Source: Microbacterium dextranolyticum (GTDB lineage: Bacteria; Actinomycetota; Actinomycetes; Actinomycetales; Microbacteriaceae). Taken from it: a DNA stretch of 64,000 nt. A program made the translations under genes and the position numbers. The notes under the pieces are model-generated. The model ran no database searches and was not told where the DNA came from. It was given only the letters and a program-made list of their open reading frames with translations. Below, piece by piece: positions 1 through 8,790 of this stretch; positions within the stretch are counted from its first letter, which is position 1; each line of letters begins with the position of its first letter. The stretch covers positions 2,170,001-2,234,000 of the forward strand of contig NZ_JAFBBR010000001.1 in assembly GCF_016907295.1 (NCBI RefSeq), given 5' to 3'.

Positions 1-640
1 CGTCGAAGCCCTCCATCTGCACGAGGACGTAGCCCTCGTTGAAACGGAAGTCGCCGGCCGCGCCGGGCACGACACCCGCGTCGCGCAGCTGGGTCAGCAG
101 CTCGGGGTCGACCTGGACGGGCTCAGCCAGGCGCCGTACGGTGCCACTGAGGGGTCCGCCGGTCTCGTTCAGCTGGCGGACGAGTCCGACCACGCCGTCA
201 TCGAAGGTGTGGGCCGGTGCGTCGCCGAGCTGGTCGAGACCCGGAATCGGGTTGCCGTACGGCGACTCGGTCGGATGCCCCAGCAGCTCGATCAGGCGAC
301 GCTCGACGAGCTCGCTCATGACGTGCTCCCAGCGGCACGCCTCATCGTGCACGTACGCCCAGTCGAGGCCGATGACATCGCTCAGCAGACGCTCGGCGAG
401 CCGATGCTTGCGCATCACGTCGACGGCCTTCTGCCTGCCGGATTCGGTCAGCGCCAGCGACCGGTCGTCGGTGACGACCACGAGGCCGTCGCGCTCCATG
501 CGACCGACCGTCTGCGAGACCGTGGGCCCGGAGTGCCCGAGCCGTTCGGAGATGCGCGCGCGCAGGGGCACGATTCCCTCTTCCTCGAGCTCGAGGATGG
601 TGCGCAGGTACATCTCAGTGGTGTCGATCAGATCGGTCAT
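1..640 (-). CDS. dtxR: DtxR/IdeR-family iron-dependent repressor (3' end cut by window edge)
   Basis: Metal-activated transcriptional repressor of iron uptake and storage genes; 213 codons are present and the C-terminus lies outside the window. Read on the minus strand from ATG at 640. It has an N-terminal winged helix (to about residue 70), the dimerisation/metal domain, and the start of an SH3-like C-terminal domain. The DtxR metal ligands are recognisable: Met10, a His/Glu pair in RKHRLAERLL, and H-D-E-A-C-R-W-E-H carrying the His98/Cys102/Glu105/His106 positions. A Cys at position 102 fits the iron-sensing DtxR/IdeR group; the manganese regulator MntR has Glu there. Divergent from serC with a 115-bp gap. 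Confidence 0.9.
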   Translation of the reverse strand, partial: MTDLIDTTEMYLRTILELEEEGIVPLRARISERLGHSGPTVSQTVGRMERDGLVVVTDDRSLALTESGRQKAVDVMRKHRLAERLLSDVIGLDWAYVHDEACRWEHVMSELVERRLIELLGHPTESPYGNPIPGLDQLGDAPAHTFDDGVVGLVRQLNETGGPLSGTVRRLAEPVQVDPELLTQLRDAGVVPGAAGDFRFNEGYVLVQMEGFD

Positions 641-755
641 GTCTGCCTCGGGGCGCGGGACGGTGTGCGCTCCCAGCCTATCCGTTCGCGGGTGCGCGGG
701 ATTTGACCCGGCGACCGGACGGGACGGTCCGGCCGCCCGCCCTAGAATCGGTGGC

Positions 756-1874
756 ATGTCCCACGTGACCCTGCCTCGCGAGATTCTTCCCACCGACGGC
801 CGCTTCGGCTGCGGACCTTCGAAGGTGCGCCCCGAACAGCTGGCCGCCCTTGCCGGTCCCGGCTCGGTGCTCATGGGAACGTCGCACCGTCAGTCGCCGA
901 TCAAGAACCTCGTCGGCCAGGTCCGGATGGGCCTCAGCGACCTGCTCCGCCTGCCCGACGGCTACGAGATCATCGTCGGCAACGGCGGCGCGTCGGCGTT
1001 CTGGGACGCCGCAGCCTTCGGTCTGATCGAGCGTCGCGCCCAGAACCTCGTGTTCGGCGAGTTCGGCGGCAAGTTCGCCGCGGCCGCCGCCGCCCCGTGG
1101 CTCGAAGCGCCCGACGTGCGCAAGGTCGCCCCCGGTACGAGCACGGTCGCGGAGGTCGTCGCCGGTGTCGACGTGTACGCCTGGCCGCACAACGAGACCT
1201 CGACCGGTGTCGCCGCCGCGGTGACGCGCGTGCACGGCGACGAGGGCGCGCTGACCGTCATCGATGCGACGAGCGCCGCGGGCGGCATCAACCTGCGTAT
1301 CTCCGAGGCGGACGTCTACTACTTCTCGCCGCAGAAGAACCTCGGCTCCGACGGCGGCCTGTGGTTCGCCGCGGTCTCGCCCGCCGCGATCGAGCGCATC
1401 GAGCGCATCGCCGCGTCGGACCGCTACATCCCCGAGTTCCTCAGCCTGAAGAACGCGCTCGACAACTCGCGCCTCAACCAGACGCTGAACACGCCCGCCG
1501 TCGCGACGCTGTTTCTGCTCGACAAGCAGCTCGAGTGGATCAACGGCAACGGCGGACTCGGATGGGCCTCCGCGCGCACCGCCGAGTCCTCGTCCGTGCT
1601 GTACGACTGGGCGGCCTCCGCGTCGTACGCGACGCCGTTCGTGGCCGAGGCGGCCGACCGCTCCCCCGTGGTCGTCACGATCGACTTCGACGACACGGTG
1701 GATGCCGCCGCCGTCGCCGCGAGCCTGCGCGCCAACGACATCGTCGACACCGAGCCGTACCGCAAGCTCGGCCGCAACCAGCTGCGCATCGCGACGTTCG
1801 TCTCGATCGACCCCGAGGACGTCCGTCAGCTCGTCAAGTGCATCGAGTACACGGTCGAGCACCAGCAGGGCTGA
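756..1874 (+). CDS. serC: phosphoserine aminotransferase
   Basis: PLP enzyme of serine biosynthesis, converting 3-phosphohydroxypyruvate and glutamate to O-phosphoserine. It is 372 aa, the normal length for the actinobacterial form. The N-terminus runs into the FGCGPSK substrate loop, and the PLP lysine is Lys194 in SPQKNLGSDGG. ATG at 756 is chosen because the SerC N-terminus starts there; the reading frame stays open upstream only as antisense of the dtxR gene. Single gene with its own terminator just downstream. Confidence 0.95.
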   Translation: MSHVTLPREILPTDGRFGCGPSKVRPEQLAALAGPGSVLMGTSHRQSPIKNLVGQVRMGLSDLLRLPDGYEIIVGNGGASAFWDAAAFGLIERRAQNLVFGEFGGKFAAAAAAPWLEAPDVRKVAPGTSTVAEVVAGVDVYAWPHNETSTGVAAAVTRVHGDEGALTVIDATSAAGGINLRISEADVYYFSPQKNLGSDGGLWFAAVSPAAIERIERIAASDRYIPEFLSLKNALDNSRLNQTLNTPAVATLFLLDKQLEWINGNGGLGWASARTAESSSVLYDWAASASYATPFVAEAADRSPVVVTIDFDDTVDAAAVAASLRANDIVDTEPYRKLGRNQLRIATFVSIDPEDVRQLVKCIEYTVEHQQG

Positions 1875-1885
1875 TCATCGCCGTG

Positions 1886-1918
1886 GGGTGCTGACGCGGC
1901 GGAACCGCCTCAGCACCC
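1886..1918. terminator. bidirectional hairpin between serC and the DUF3027 gene
   Basis: A 14-bp stem (1886-1899 pairs with 1905-1918, one mismatch) with a 5-nt loop lies between the convergent 3' ends of serC and the DUF3027 gene. There is no clear T-tract, as is common in high-GC actinobacteria. Confidence 0.6.
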
Positions 1919-1925
1919 TGCGGGA

Positions 1926-2573
1926 TCACTCGTCGTCGGACTCGAGGTCGTCGTCCTCGTCCGCGGCATCCGATTCGAGGTCGTCCTCGTCAGACTCGAG
2001 GTCCTCGTCGGACTCGAGGTCCTCGTCGATGTCGTCGTCCTCATCGGATTCGAAATCTTCGTCGTCGTCCCCGTCTTCGTCGAGGACGTCGATGTCCACA
2101 CCGTCGACGTCACCCGCATGCAGGATCGTCGATCCGTCCTCGTCGAAGTCGGCGGCGTCGAGGTCGTCGAGATCGAGCGCGTCGTCCGCGGCATCCTCAT
2201 CGTCGAGGTCGTCGTCGGATGCCTCGGCATCGCGCTCGTCGGCGGCGAGGGCGGCCTGCGCCGCCTGGTACTCGGCGAGCCGCACGGCCCAGGGCACCCA
2301 CTCGGGAGCGAGCAGAGCGCCCTCGCCCGGCAGCAGCTCGGCTTCGAGAACGGTCGGCTCGGAATCTTCGACAACGGCGAGGCTCACCGTCCAGAACCAG
2401 CCCGGATAGCCCTCCATGGTCGTCGCGAATCGCAACGAGACGACACCGCCGTCCTCGACGGTGTATCCAGCCGCGTCACCCACCGTCGCCGGCGGCGTGA
2501 TCTCGTGCAGCGCCGCGAGGGCCAGATCGTGGGCCTCGAGCAGACGCGCGTCGGCGTCAGGCATCGAGGTCAT
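1926..2573 (-). CDS. DUF3027 domain protein with very acidic C-terminal tail
   Basis: Conserved actinobacterial protein of unknown function, 215 aa. Residues 1-115 match my recollection of DUF3027 (a GYPGWFWTVSLAVVED core and a W-V-P-W-A-VRLAEY segment). The last ~95 residues are almost only D, E and S. That part is encoded by repeats, including two identical 18-bp units at 1993-2010 and 2011-2028 that read DEDLES. The gene follows the cold-shock-domain gene on the same strand; ATG at 2573 overlaps that gene's end by 17 nt, while an alternative ATG at 2564 would overlap by 8. The two are probably co-transcribed. The acidic tail suggests binding to a basic partner or divalent cations, but this is inference. 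Confidence 0.8.
   Translation of the reverse strand: MTSMPDADARLLEAHDLALAALHEITPPATVGDAAGYTVEDGGVVSLRFATTMEGYPGWFWTVSLAVVEDSEPTVLEAELLPGEGALLAPEWVPWAVRLAEYQAAQAALAADERDAEASDDDLDDEDAADDALDLDDLDAADFDEDGSTILHAGDVDGVDIDVLDEDGDDDEDFESDEDDDIDEDLESDEDLESDEDDLESDAADEDDDLESDDE
1993..2028 (-). repeat. two identical 18-bp coding repeats (DEDLES)
   Basis: Perfect tandem duplication of an 18-bp unit inside the acidic tail of the DUF3027 gene. Related degenerate units lie on both sides (about 1939-2050), so the tail probably varies in length between strains. Confidence 0.8.
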
Positions 2574-2937
2574 CGGCCACCTTGCGCAGGATCGCCGCGA
2601 CCTTCGTGCCCTGTGCGCCGCTCGGGTAGTGCCCGCGACGCAGGTCGCCGCCCACCTTGTCGAGCAGCTTCACGACGTCTTCGACGATGATCGCCATGTC
2701 GTCGGGCTTCGGGCGGTTGCGCTTGGCGAGACTGACGGGAGCGTCCAGCACGCGCACCGCGAGGGCCTGCAGCCCGCGCTTGCCGTCGGCGACACCGAAT
2801 TCCAGGCGCGTGCCGGTCTTCACGACCGTCCCCGCCGGAAGGGCGGTGGCGTGCAGGAAGACGTCCTGGCCGTCATCGGTGGTGATGAAGCCGAAACCCT
2901 TCTCGTCGTCGTAGAACCTGACCTTGCCGGTGGGCAT
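2557..2937 (-). CDS. cold-shock domain protein with C-terminal extension
   Basis: 126 aa. Residues 1-66 form a CspA-type OB fold with both nucleic-acid-binding motifs: KGFGFIT (RNP1) and DVFLHATAL (RNP2, with Leu where VFVH is usual). Residues 67-126 are a charged extension (KRNRPKPDD, then a helical region) not found in plain 67-72-aa Csps. ATG at 2937 is chosen because the family N-terminus (MPTGKVRFYD) starts there; the longer upstream frame overlaps the divergent membrane gene. Likely RNA-binding. It heads a probable two-gene unit with the DUF3027 gene. A separate canonical cspA lies at 12834-13052. Confidence 0.88.
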   Translation of the reverse strand: MPTGKVRFYDDEKGFGFITTDDGQDVFLHATALPAGTVVKTGTRLEFGVADGKRGLQALAVRVLDAPVSLAKRNRPKPDDMAIIVEDVVKLLDKVGGDLRRGHYPSGAQGTKVAAILRKVADDLDA

Positions 2938-3058
2938 CTGAACCTCGCTGATCGTGCCCGCCGTGCGGGCGCCGTGAAAGAGGGGGCGGATGCCCCCTGC
3001 CACAACCCTACGCCACGGCACCCCGCACGCCGGTGCCCGACGCAGTAGGCTGGTGCGG

Positions 3059-3349
3059 ATGTCGCCCTCCACGCCCCGCACCCCGGCTCGCTCCGAGGAC
3101 CTTCCGGTCCGGCGGATCGACCGCATCCTCGCGTTCATGTCGCTGGGTCTGCTGATCCTGTCGGTCGCCTGCTTCGCGGCCATCATGATCGGCTCGGCGG
3201 CCGGCATGAAGCACGACGACTTCGGCGCCGGCGTGTGGCCGGTCGTGGGCACGATCGTCTACATCGCCCCGATCGTCGCTTTCCTGCTGCTCGTGACGGT
3301 GCTCGTCATGACCTTCGTCCGAAAGGCGCGGGCCGGCAGAAGCCGCTGA
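3059..3349 (+). CDS. small two-helix membrane protein
   Basis: 96 aa with a polar N-terminus and two clear transmembrane helices (about residues 25-48 and 60-85), ending in a basic KARAGRSR tail. I do not recognise a named family; similar short proteins in related genomes are often mislabelled as transporter ATPases, but no ATPase motif is present. ATG at 3059 is the first plausible start. The gene ends 2 nt before the GTG of the XPB-partner gene, so the two may be co-transcribed. Confidence 0.75.
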   Translation: MSPSTPRTPARSEDLPVRRIDRILAFMSLGLLILSVACFAAIMIGSAAGMKHDDFGAGVWPVVGTIVYIAPIVAFLLLVTVLVMTFVRKARAGRSR

Positions 3350-3351
3350 CC

Positions 3352-5082
3352 GTGGCCACCTCCGACGCCCGCACCCTCGCGCATCAGCTCGCGGGGAGCG
3401 ACGACGTGGCGTTGGCCACGTTGCTCGCGGCCCGGCACGTCTCGCCGGCGGTGCGCTGGGACGACGCCTTCGACGCCGCGGAAGAGCTGCTCGACGCGGC
3501 ATCCCTCGCCCGTGCTCTCGTCGATCTGACGCGCGTCGAGGTCGATGCCCTCGCGGCCGCGATCACGACGGGGGCGGCACCCGCAGGGGATGTCCGCGAC
3601 GCGCTCGTCTCGCGCGGTCTGCTGTCGCAGGACGGCACCGTCTGGGAGGCGACCGCGCGAGCCTTCCACGACGCCGTACCGGTCCCCGTGACGAACGCCA
3701 CCGAGGCCGTGCTCGACACGGCGTCGGATGCCGCCCCCGACGATGCCGCCGAGGCGGAGCACGCGTTCACGGCATCCGCCTCTCTGGCCGACCTTCTGCA
3801 GGCCGCGCTCACCGCTCCCCTCGGCCGGATCGGTGCGGGCACGCTCGGCGCGATCGACCGACGACGTCTCGTCGAGGCCGGATCGGTGACGGATGCCGCC
3901 GCCGCCGACGAACTCGTCGCGATCGCCGAACGCACGGGGCTCATCTCCGTCGAAGACCGCGCGTGGCTCGTGACGGCGCACGGCATCGACTGGCTGAACT
4001 CCAGCACCCCGGAGCGCTGGGTGACGGTCGCCCGTCGGCTCGTCGAAGCCCTCCCGCCCGCGCTGCGCACCCCCGGAGGGGGATGGACGCCGCCCGCGGA
4101 CTGGCCCGGCGCCCACCCATTCGATCCGGCCTGGCCCGCCCGTGCGGCCGCCGAGGCCGTCCTGTGGCGGCGCTGGGCGCTCATCGACGACGCGGGCCGG
4201 GCGCCCTCGTGGACCCGTCCGGCCGAATCGGGCGACGACATCGACCTCGACGCGCTGGCACGGCATCTGCCGCCCGAGGTCGACAAGGTCTTCCTGCAGA
4301 ACGACCTCACGGCGATCGCCCCCGGGTCGCTCGCCCCGCACCTCGATATGCGGCTGCGCGCGATGGCGCGACGAGAATCGCGCGCCCAGGCATCCACCTA
4401 CCGCTTCACCGCGGAGTCCCTCGCCGACGCCCTCACCGCCGGCGAGACCGCCGCCTCGCTGCGGCAGTTCCTCGACGAGCTCTCGCTGACCGGCGTTCCG
4501 CAGCCGCTCGCGTACGAGATCGAGCGTTCCGCGGCCCGCCACGGGGCGCTGAGGATCGGGCCCGACGGCACGGGTCGCACGCGGATCACCAGCGACGATG
4601 CCGCACTCCTGCGCACGATCGCCGTCGACCAGGCGCTGCGTCCGCTCGGCCTCGTGCCCGAGGACGACCACCTCATCACCCGCTCGGGCGCCGACACGAC
4701 CTTCTGGATGGTCGCCGACGCGCGCTATCCGGCGGTCGCCGTCGACGAGAGCGGCGAGCGCCGCACCCTGGACCGCCACCGGCTCGCCGGTGACCGCCCC
4801 GCGCCGCTGCCGCCCGTCGAGGTGTACGCCGAGCTGATCTCACGGCTGCGCGCGGCGGAGGACGACGATGCCGACGCCGCGTGGCTGGGCCGCGAGCTGG
4901 AGCAGGCGGTGAAGTCCCGCGCCACGATCGTCGTGACCGTGAGCCTTCCCGGCGGCGACGAACGAGACTTCACGATCGAGGCGACCGGGCTCGGCGGCGG
5001 CCGTCTGCGCGGTCGCGACCGCCAGGTCGACGTCGAACGGACGCTCCCGGTCGCGAGCATCACCCGGGTGACCTCGAGCTGA
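3352..5082 (+). CDS. helicase-associated (Helicase_C_3, XPB/Ssl2 N-terminal-like) protein
   Basis: 576 aa, GTG start 2 nt after the preceding stop. Its length, low-complexity Ala/Asp-rich character and C-terminal half (from about residue 400, with YEIERSAARHGALRIG and LRPLGLVPEDDHLITRS) resemble the actinobacterial helicase-associated proteins encoded next to XPB. Mycobacterium Rv0862c beside Rv0861c is the known example. No Walker motifs are present, so it is not itself a helicase. It probably assists the XPB helicase encoded 25 bp downstream. Confidence 0.8.
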   Translation: MATSDARTLAHQLAGSDDVALATLLAARHVSPAVRWDDAFDAAEELLDAASLARALVDLTRVEVDALAAAITTGAAPAGDVRDALVSRGLLSQDGTVWEATARAFHDAVPVPVTNATEAVLDTASDAAPDDAAEAEHAFTASASLADLLQAALTAPLGRIGAGTLGAIDRRRLVEAGSVTDAAAADELVAIAERTGLISVEDRAWLVTAHGIDWLNSSTPERWVTVARRLVEALPPALRTPGGGWTPPADWPGAHPFDPAWPARAAAEAVLWRRWALIDDAGRAPSWTRPAESGDDIDLDALARHLPPEVDKVFLQNDLTAIAPGSLAPHLDMRLRAMARRESRAQASTYRFTAESLADALTAGETAASLRQFLDELSLTGVPQPLAYEIERSAARHGALRIGPDGTGRTRITSDDAALLRTIAVDQALRPLGLVPEDDHLITRSGADTTFWMVADARYPAVAVDESGERRTLDRHRLAGDRPAPLPPVEVYAELISRLRAAEDDDADAAWLGRELEQAVKSRATIVVTVSLPGGDERDFTIEATGLGGGRLRGRDRQVDVERTLPVASITRVTSS

Positions 5083-5107
5083 GCGCGCGGCGGTAGACTC
5101 GTCGGCT

Positions 5108-6760
5108 ATGGCTGACGGTCCCCTCACCGGTCCCCTGATCGTGCAGAGCGATCGGACCGTACTGCTCGAAGTGGCGCATTCCGACGCCGAGAGCGCCCGG
5201 CACGAGCTCGCGGTCTTCGCCGAGCTGGAGCGCGCGCCCGAGCACATCCACACCTACCGCATCACACGTCTGGGCCTCTGGAACGCCCGCGCGGCGGGGC
5301 ATACCGCCGACGACATGCTCGCGACGCTCGACCGCTGGTCGCGCTTTCCCGTTCCGGCATCCGTCTCGATCGACATCCGCGAGACGGTGAACCGCTACGG
5401 GCGGCTGGTCATCGAGCGCGACGAGGAGGGAACGCTGATCCTCCGCGCGACCGACACGGCCGTTCTCGCCGAGGTCGCCAAGAACAAGCGCATCCAGCCG
5501 CTGTTGACCGGGCATCCCGCCCCCGGAATCTTCACGGTGGATGCCTGGGCGCGCGGCCACATCAAGCAAGAGCTCCTCAAGGTCGGCTGGCCCGCCGAGG
5601 ACCACGCCGGCTACACCCCCGGCACCCCGCACGACATCGAGCTCGCCGAGGACGGCTGGACCCTCCGGCCGTACCAGCGCAAGGCCGTCGACACGTTCAG
5701 CGAGGGCGGGTCCGGCGTCGTCGTGCTGCCCTGCGGCGCGGGGAAGACGCTCGTGGGCGCGGCCGCGATGGCCGACACCAAGACCACGACCCTGATCCTC
5801 GTGACCAACACCGTGAGCGCCCGGCAGTGGCGCGACGAGCTGCTCAAGCGCACATCGCTCACCCCCGAGGAGATCGGCGAGTACTCGGGGCAGGCGAAAG
5901 AGGTCAAGCCCGTCACGATCGCCACGTACCAGATCCTCACGGCGAAGCGGAAGGGCGAGTACGCGCACCTGGCACTGCTGGATGCCCTCGACTGGGGCCT
6001 CGTCGTGTACGACGAGGTGCACCTGCTGCCCGCTCCCGTCTTCAAGCTGACCGCGGACCTGCAGGCGCGGCGTCGACTGGGGCTCACCGCGACGCTCGTG
6101 CGCGAGGACGGGCGCGAGGGCGACGTCTTCAGCCTGATCGGGCCCAAGCGCTTCGACGCCCCCTGGAAGGAGATCGAGGCGCAGGGCTTCATCTCCCCCG
6201 CCGTCTGCTACGAGGTGCGCGTCGACCTGCCGCCGGACGAGCGGATGGAGTACGCCGCATCCGCCGACGACGAGCGCTACCGCCTCGCCGCGACGGCGCA
6301 CGCGAAGATCGACGTCGTGCGGAATCTCGTCGCGCGGCACACGGGTGAGCAGATCCTCGTCATCGGGCAGTACCTCGACCAGATCGCGGTGCTCTCCGAG
6401 GCGCTCGATGCGCCCCAGATCACCGGCGCGACCCCCGTCGACGAGCGCGCGGAACTGTTCGCCGCGTTCCGCGAGGGGCGCATCCCCGTGCTGGTCGTCT
6501 CGAAGGTGGCGAACTTCTCGATCGACCTGCCGGATGCCTCGGTCGCCATTCAGGTGTCGGGATCGTTCGGGTCGCGCCAGGAAGAGGCGCAGCGGCTCGG
6601 ACGTCTGCTGCGCCCGAAGTCGAACGGGCACACGGCGAGCTTCTACACCCTCATCGCCCGCGACACGGTGGATCAGGATTTCGCCCAGAACCGGCAGCGC
6701 TTCCTCGCCGAGCAGGGCTACAGCTACACGATCCTCGACGCCGACGGCATCGCGGCCTGA
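5108..6760 (+). CDS. XPB/Ssl2-type DNA repair helicase
   Basis: 550-aa superfamily 2 3'-5' DNA helicase of the bacterial XPB family. Seen in order: an N-terminal damage-recognition-like region, the LRPYQRKAV Q-motif area (~187), Walker A PCGAGKT (208-214), DEVH box (302-305), the LTATLVRED segment with the XPB RED motif (332-334), and a C-terminal helicase lobe ending RLGRLLRPKSNG. ATG at 5108 follows the partner gene by 25 bp, so they are likely one operon. Bacterial XPB unwinds DNA in vitro; its cellular role is still unclear. Confidence 0.93.
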   Translation: MADGPLTGPLIVQSDRTVLLEVAHSDAESARHELAVFAELERAPEHIHTYRITRLGLWNARAAGHTADDMLATLDRWSRFPVPASVSIDIRETVNRYGRLVIERDEEGTLILRATDTAVLAEVAKNKRIQPLLTGHPAPGIFTVDAWARGHIKQELLKVGWPAEDHAGYTPGTPHDIELAEDGWTLRPYQRKAVDTFSEGGSGVVVLPCGAGKTLVGAAAMADTKTTTLILVTNTVSARQWRDELLKRTSLTPEEIGEYSGQAKEVKPVTIATYQILTAKRKGEYAHLALLDALDWGLVVYDEVHLLPAPVFKLTADLQARRRLGLTATLVREDGREGDVFSLIGPKRFDAPWKEIEAQGFISPAVCYEVRVDLPPDERMEYAASADDERYRLAATAHAKIDVVRNLVARHTGEQILVIGQYLDQIAVLSEALDAPQITGATPVDERAELFAAFREGRIPVLVVSKVANFSIDLPDASVAIQVSGSFGSRQEEAQRLGRLLRPKSNGHTASFYTLIARDTVDQDFAQNRQRFLAEQGYSYTILDADGIAA

Positions 6761-6863
6761 CCCTGCGCCTGCGCGGGTCCCGGCGCGGCGCCGTGGGCAC
6801 GGCCTGCGCGCTCGTGCACAGCACCGACGTGCGGCACCGGCATCCTCACCGAAACCCGCTTTT

Positions 6864-6920
6864 CGCGTCGAGACGGTGACTCGGAACCGCAGTCTCGACG
6901 CGCAGACGCGGTCTCGACGC
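6864..6920. repeat. inverted and direct GTCTCGACGC repeats
   Basis: The 166-bp gap between the convergent XPB and CPBP genes contains an 11-bp perfect inverted repeat (6864-6874 with 6892-6902). A second direct copy of GTCTCGACGC lies at 6911-6920. It can fold as alternative hairpins and may act as the shared terminator. Confidence 0.5.
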
Positions 6921-6926
6921 CCCGGG

Positions 6927-7982
6927 TCAGGGCACCGGCGGGACGACCGGTGCCGCGGGCCAGGCCGGCGCTGCGGGATAGGCGGGCGGCGGTGCGTACA
7001 CCGGCGCCGGCGGCGGGGTGAGCACGAGCGTCCGCGGCAGCGGACGGCGGCGCAGCAGCCATTCGACGAGCGCGACGTATCCACCGATCAGCAGGAACGA
7101 CCAGAGCAGGCTCACCCACCCGGTCTCGGTCTCGGTCGGGTCGGACCCGAAGGCCAGCGCGAGAAGGAAGGCCGTGAGGTTGTTCACGACGTGCAGGGCG
7201 ATCGCCGCCTCGAGCCCGCCGGTGCGCCAGGTGAGCCAGCCCGCGGCGACGGCGAACAGCCCCACGCCGATCTGACCGAGGACGTCGTACATGTGCCCGA
7301 GGACGAACAGCGGCACGGGCAGCAGGATCGCGAAGGCGGGATGCCGCAGCCACCGCCCGACCGCCTGTCCGAGGTAGCCGCGGAAGACGTACTCCTCGGC
7401 CGCCGACTGCAGCGGCACGAGCACGAGGACGAGCAGGAGCGACACCGGCCACAGCGCACTCGGCCCCGACCCGGAGGCGGGGGCATCCGACGGCACGAGG
7501 AGCGTCAGCGCAGTGAGCACGATCGACAACCCGGCGGCGACAGCTCCGCACAAGAGCATCCATCGCCAGCGCAGCCGCCCCGCCGCCGATGAGAGCAGTC
7601 CGATACGGGGGCCGTTCACGATGCGGGATGCCAGGACGTAGCACGGCAGCATGATGACGATCGTGCCCAGCATGATCGCGAGGATGAACGGGTCGCCCAT
7701 GTCGAACGTCGCATTCGTGCTGAGCGCGAGGAGGCGGTCGGGCAGCGTCACATCGATGAGCGCCGCGATGAAGACCACGATGAGCACCACGACGGTGAGC
7801 ACCAGGTACATCGCGATCCCCAGCCCGCCCACGGCCAACGGCGTCCACCATCCGCGGCGGCGGCGGGCGAACACGAGGCGGTGGAAGGCGAGTCCTCCCG
7901 TTGTGGCATCCGGCGGCAACGGCGCGGGATGCCACGCCGCGGGCGGGGCGGGCGCGGGCAGATGCGGGGAGGGGATGGCCAT
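6927..7982 (-). CDS. CPBP-family intramembrane metalloprotease
   Basis: 351-aa polytopic membrane protein. After a proline-rich cytoplasmic N-terminus there are about seven or eight hydrophobic segments. The CPBP (Abi/CAAX protease) signatures are visible: EEYVFRGYLGQ (Glu196/Glu197, Arg201), then LGHMYD and HVVNN supplying the later conserved His and Asn. ATG at 7982 starts MAIPSPHLP; longer frames run into the divergent response-regulator promoter. Members include CAAX-processing and bacteriocin-immunity proteins; the substrate here is unknown. Confidence 0.88.
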   Translation of the reverse strand: MAIPSPHLPAPAPPAAWHPAPLPPDATTGGLAFHRLVFARRRRGWWTPLAVGGLGIAMYLVLTVVVLIVVFIAALIDVTLPDRLLALSTNATFDMGDPFILAIMLGTIVIMLPCYVLASRIVNGPRIGLLSSAAGRLRWRWMLLCGAVAAGLSIVLTALTLLVPSDAPASGSGPSALWPVSLLLVLVLVPLQSAAEEYVFRGYLGQAVGRWLRHPAFAILLPVPLFVLGHMYDVLGQIGVGLFAVAAGWLTWRTGGLEAAIALHVVNNLTAFLLALAFGSDPTETETGWVSLLWSFLLIGGYVALVEWLLRRRPLPRTLVLTPPPAPVYAPPPAYPAAPAWPAAPVVPPVP

Positions 7983-8089
7983 GCCTCCATCATCTCCGAT
8001 CCCCGGAGAGGGTGCCCGGGAACGGGCGCGCGCGGTTCGCTCCCGGCGATATCCAGCAAACGGATGGACTCCGGTGCCAGTATGGGGAT

Positions 8090-8782
8090 ATGACGGCACC
8101 GCGCATTCTCGTTGTGGACGACGAACCGAACATCCGTGACCTGCTGGTGACGAGCCTCCGCTTCGCGGGATACCAGGTGCGCGCCGTGGCCAACGGCGCA
8201 CAGACCATCTCGGCCGTGCTCGAGGAGGAGCCCGACCTCATCATCCTCGACGTGATGCTGCCCGATATGAACGGCTTCAGCGTCACGAAGCGTCTGCGCG
8301 GAGCCGGCTACACTGCTCCGATCCTCTTCCTCACGGCGAAAGACGACACCGAGGACAAGATCGAGGGCCTGAACGCGGGCGGCGACGACTACGTCACGAA
8401 GCCCTTCTCGCTGGATGAGATCGTCGCCCGCCTGCAGGCCATCCTGCGACGCACGATGCAGGCAGATGAGGAGTCCACCATCAAGGCCGGCGAGCTCACG
8501 ATGGACCAGGACACCCACGACGTCACGGTCGGCGACGTCTCGATCGACCTGTCCCCCACCGAGTTCAAGCTGCTGCGGTACCTCATGCTGAACCCCAACC
8601 GCGTGCTCAGCAAAGCGCAGATCCTCGACCACGTGTGGGAGTACGACTTCAACGGCGACGCCGGCATCGTGGAGAGCTACATTTCGTACCTGCGTCGGAA
8701 GATCGACCCGTACTCGTCAGAGCCGCTCATCCAGACCAAGCGCGGCTTCGGCTACATGCTGAAGGCCGGCAAATCGGTCTGA
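8090..8782 (+). CDS. OmpR-family response regulator
   Basis: 230 aa. The receiver domain (1-120) has the phosphoacceptor Asp54 in LIILDVMLP, acidic pocket DDE at 10-12 and Lys in VTKPFS. The DNA-binding winged helix (135-230) has the usual SYISYLRRKID and TKRGFGYML ends. It is followed 8 bp later by its histidine kinase gene. Close in pattern to mycobacterial TcrX/TrcR/MprA-type regulators, but I cannot assign an ortholog. The start is ATG in a GATATGACG context. Confidence 0.93.
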   Translation: MTAPRILVVDDEPNIRDLLVTSLRFAGYQVRAVANGAQTISAVLEEEPDLIILDVMLPDMNGFSVTKRLRGAGYTAPILFLTAKDDTEDKIEGLNAGGDDYVTKPFSLDEIVARLQAILRRTMQADEESTIKAGELTMDQDTHDVTVGDVSIDLSPTEFKLLRYLMLNPNRVLSKAQILDHVWEYDFNGDAGIVESYISYLRRKIDPYSSEPLIQTKRGFGYMLKAGKSV

Positions 8783-8790
8783 GCGCCGAC

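Noticed and set aside
39..1874. 611-codon frame starting at 39 and ending with serC
   Set aside because: The first ~240 codons are antisense to the dtxR gene; SerC starts at 756.
3259..4779. 506-codon minus-strand frame opposite the helicase-associated gene
   Set aside because: Arg/Gly-rich shadow frame; the plus-strand gene is supported by synteny with XPB and coupled spacing.
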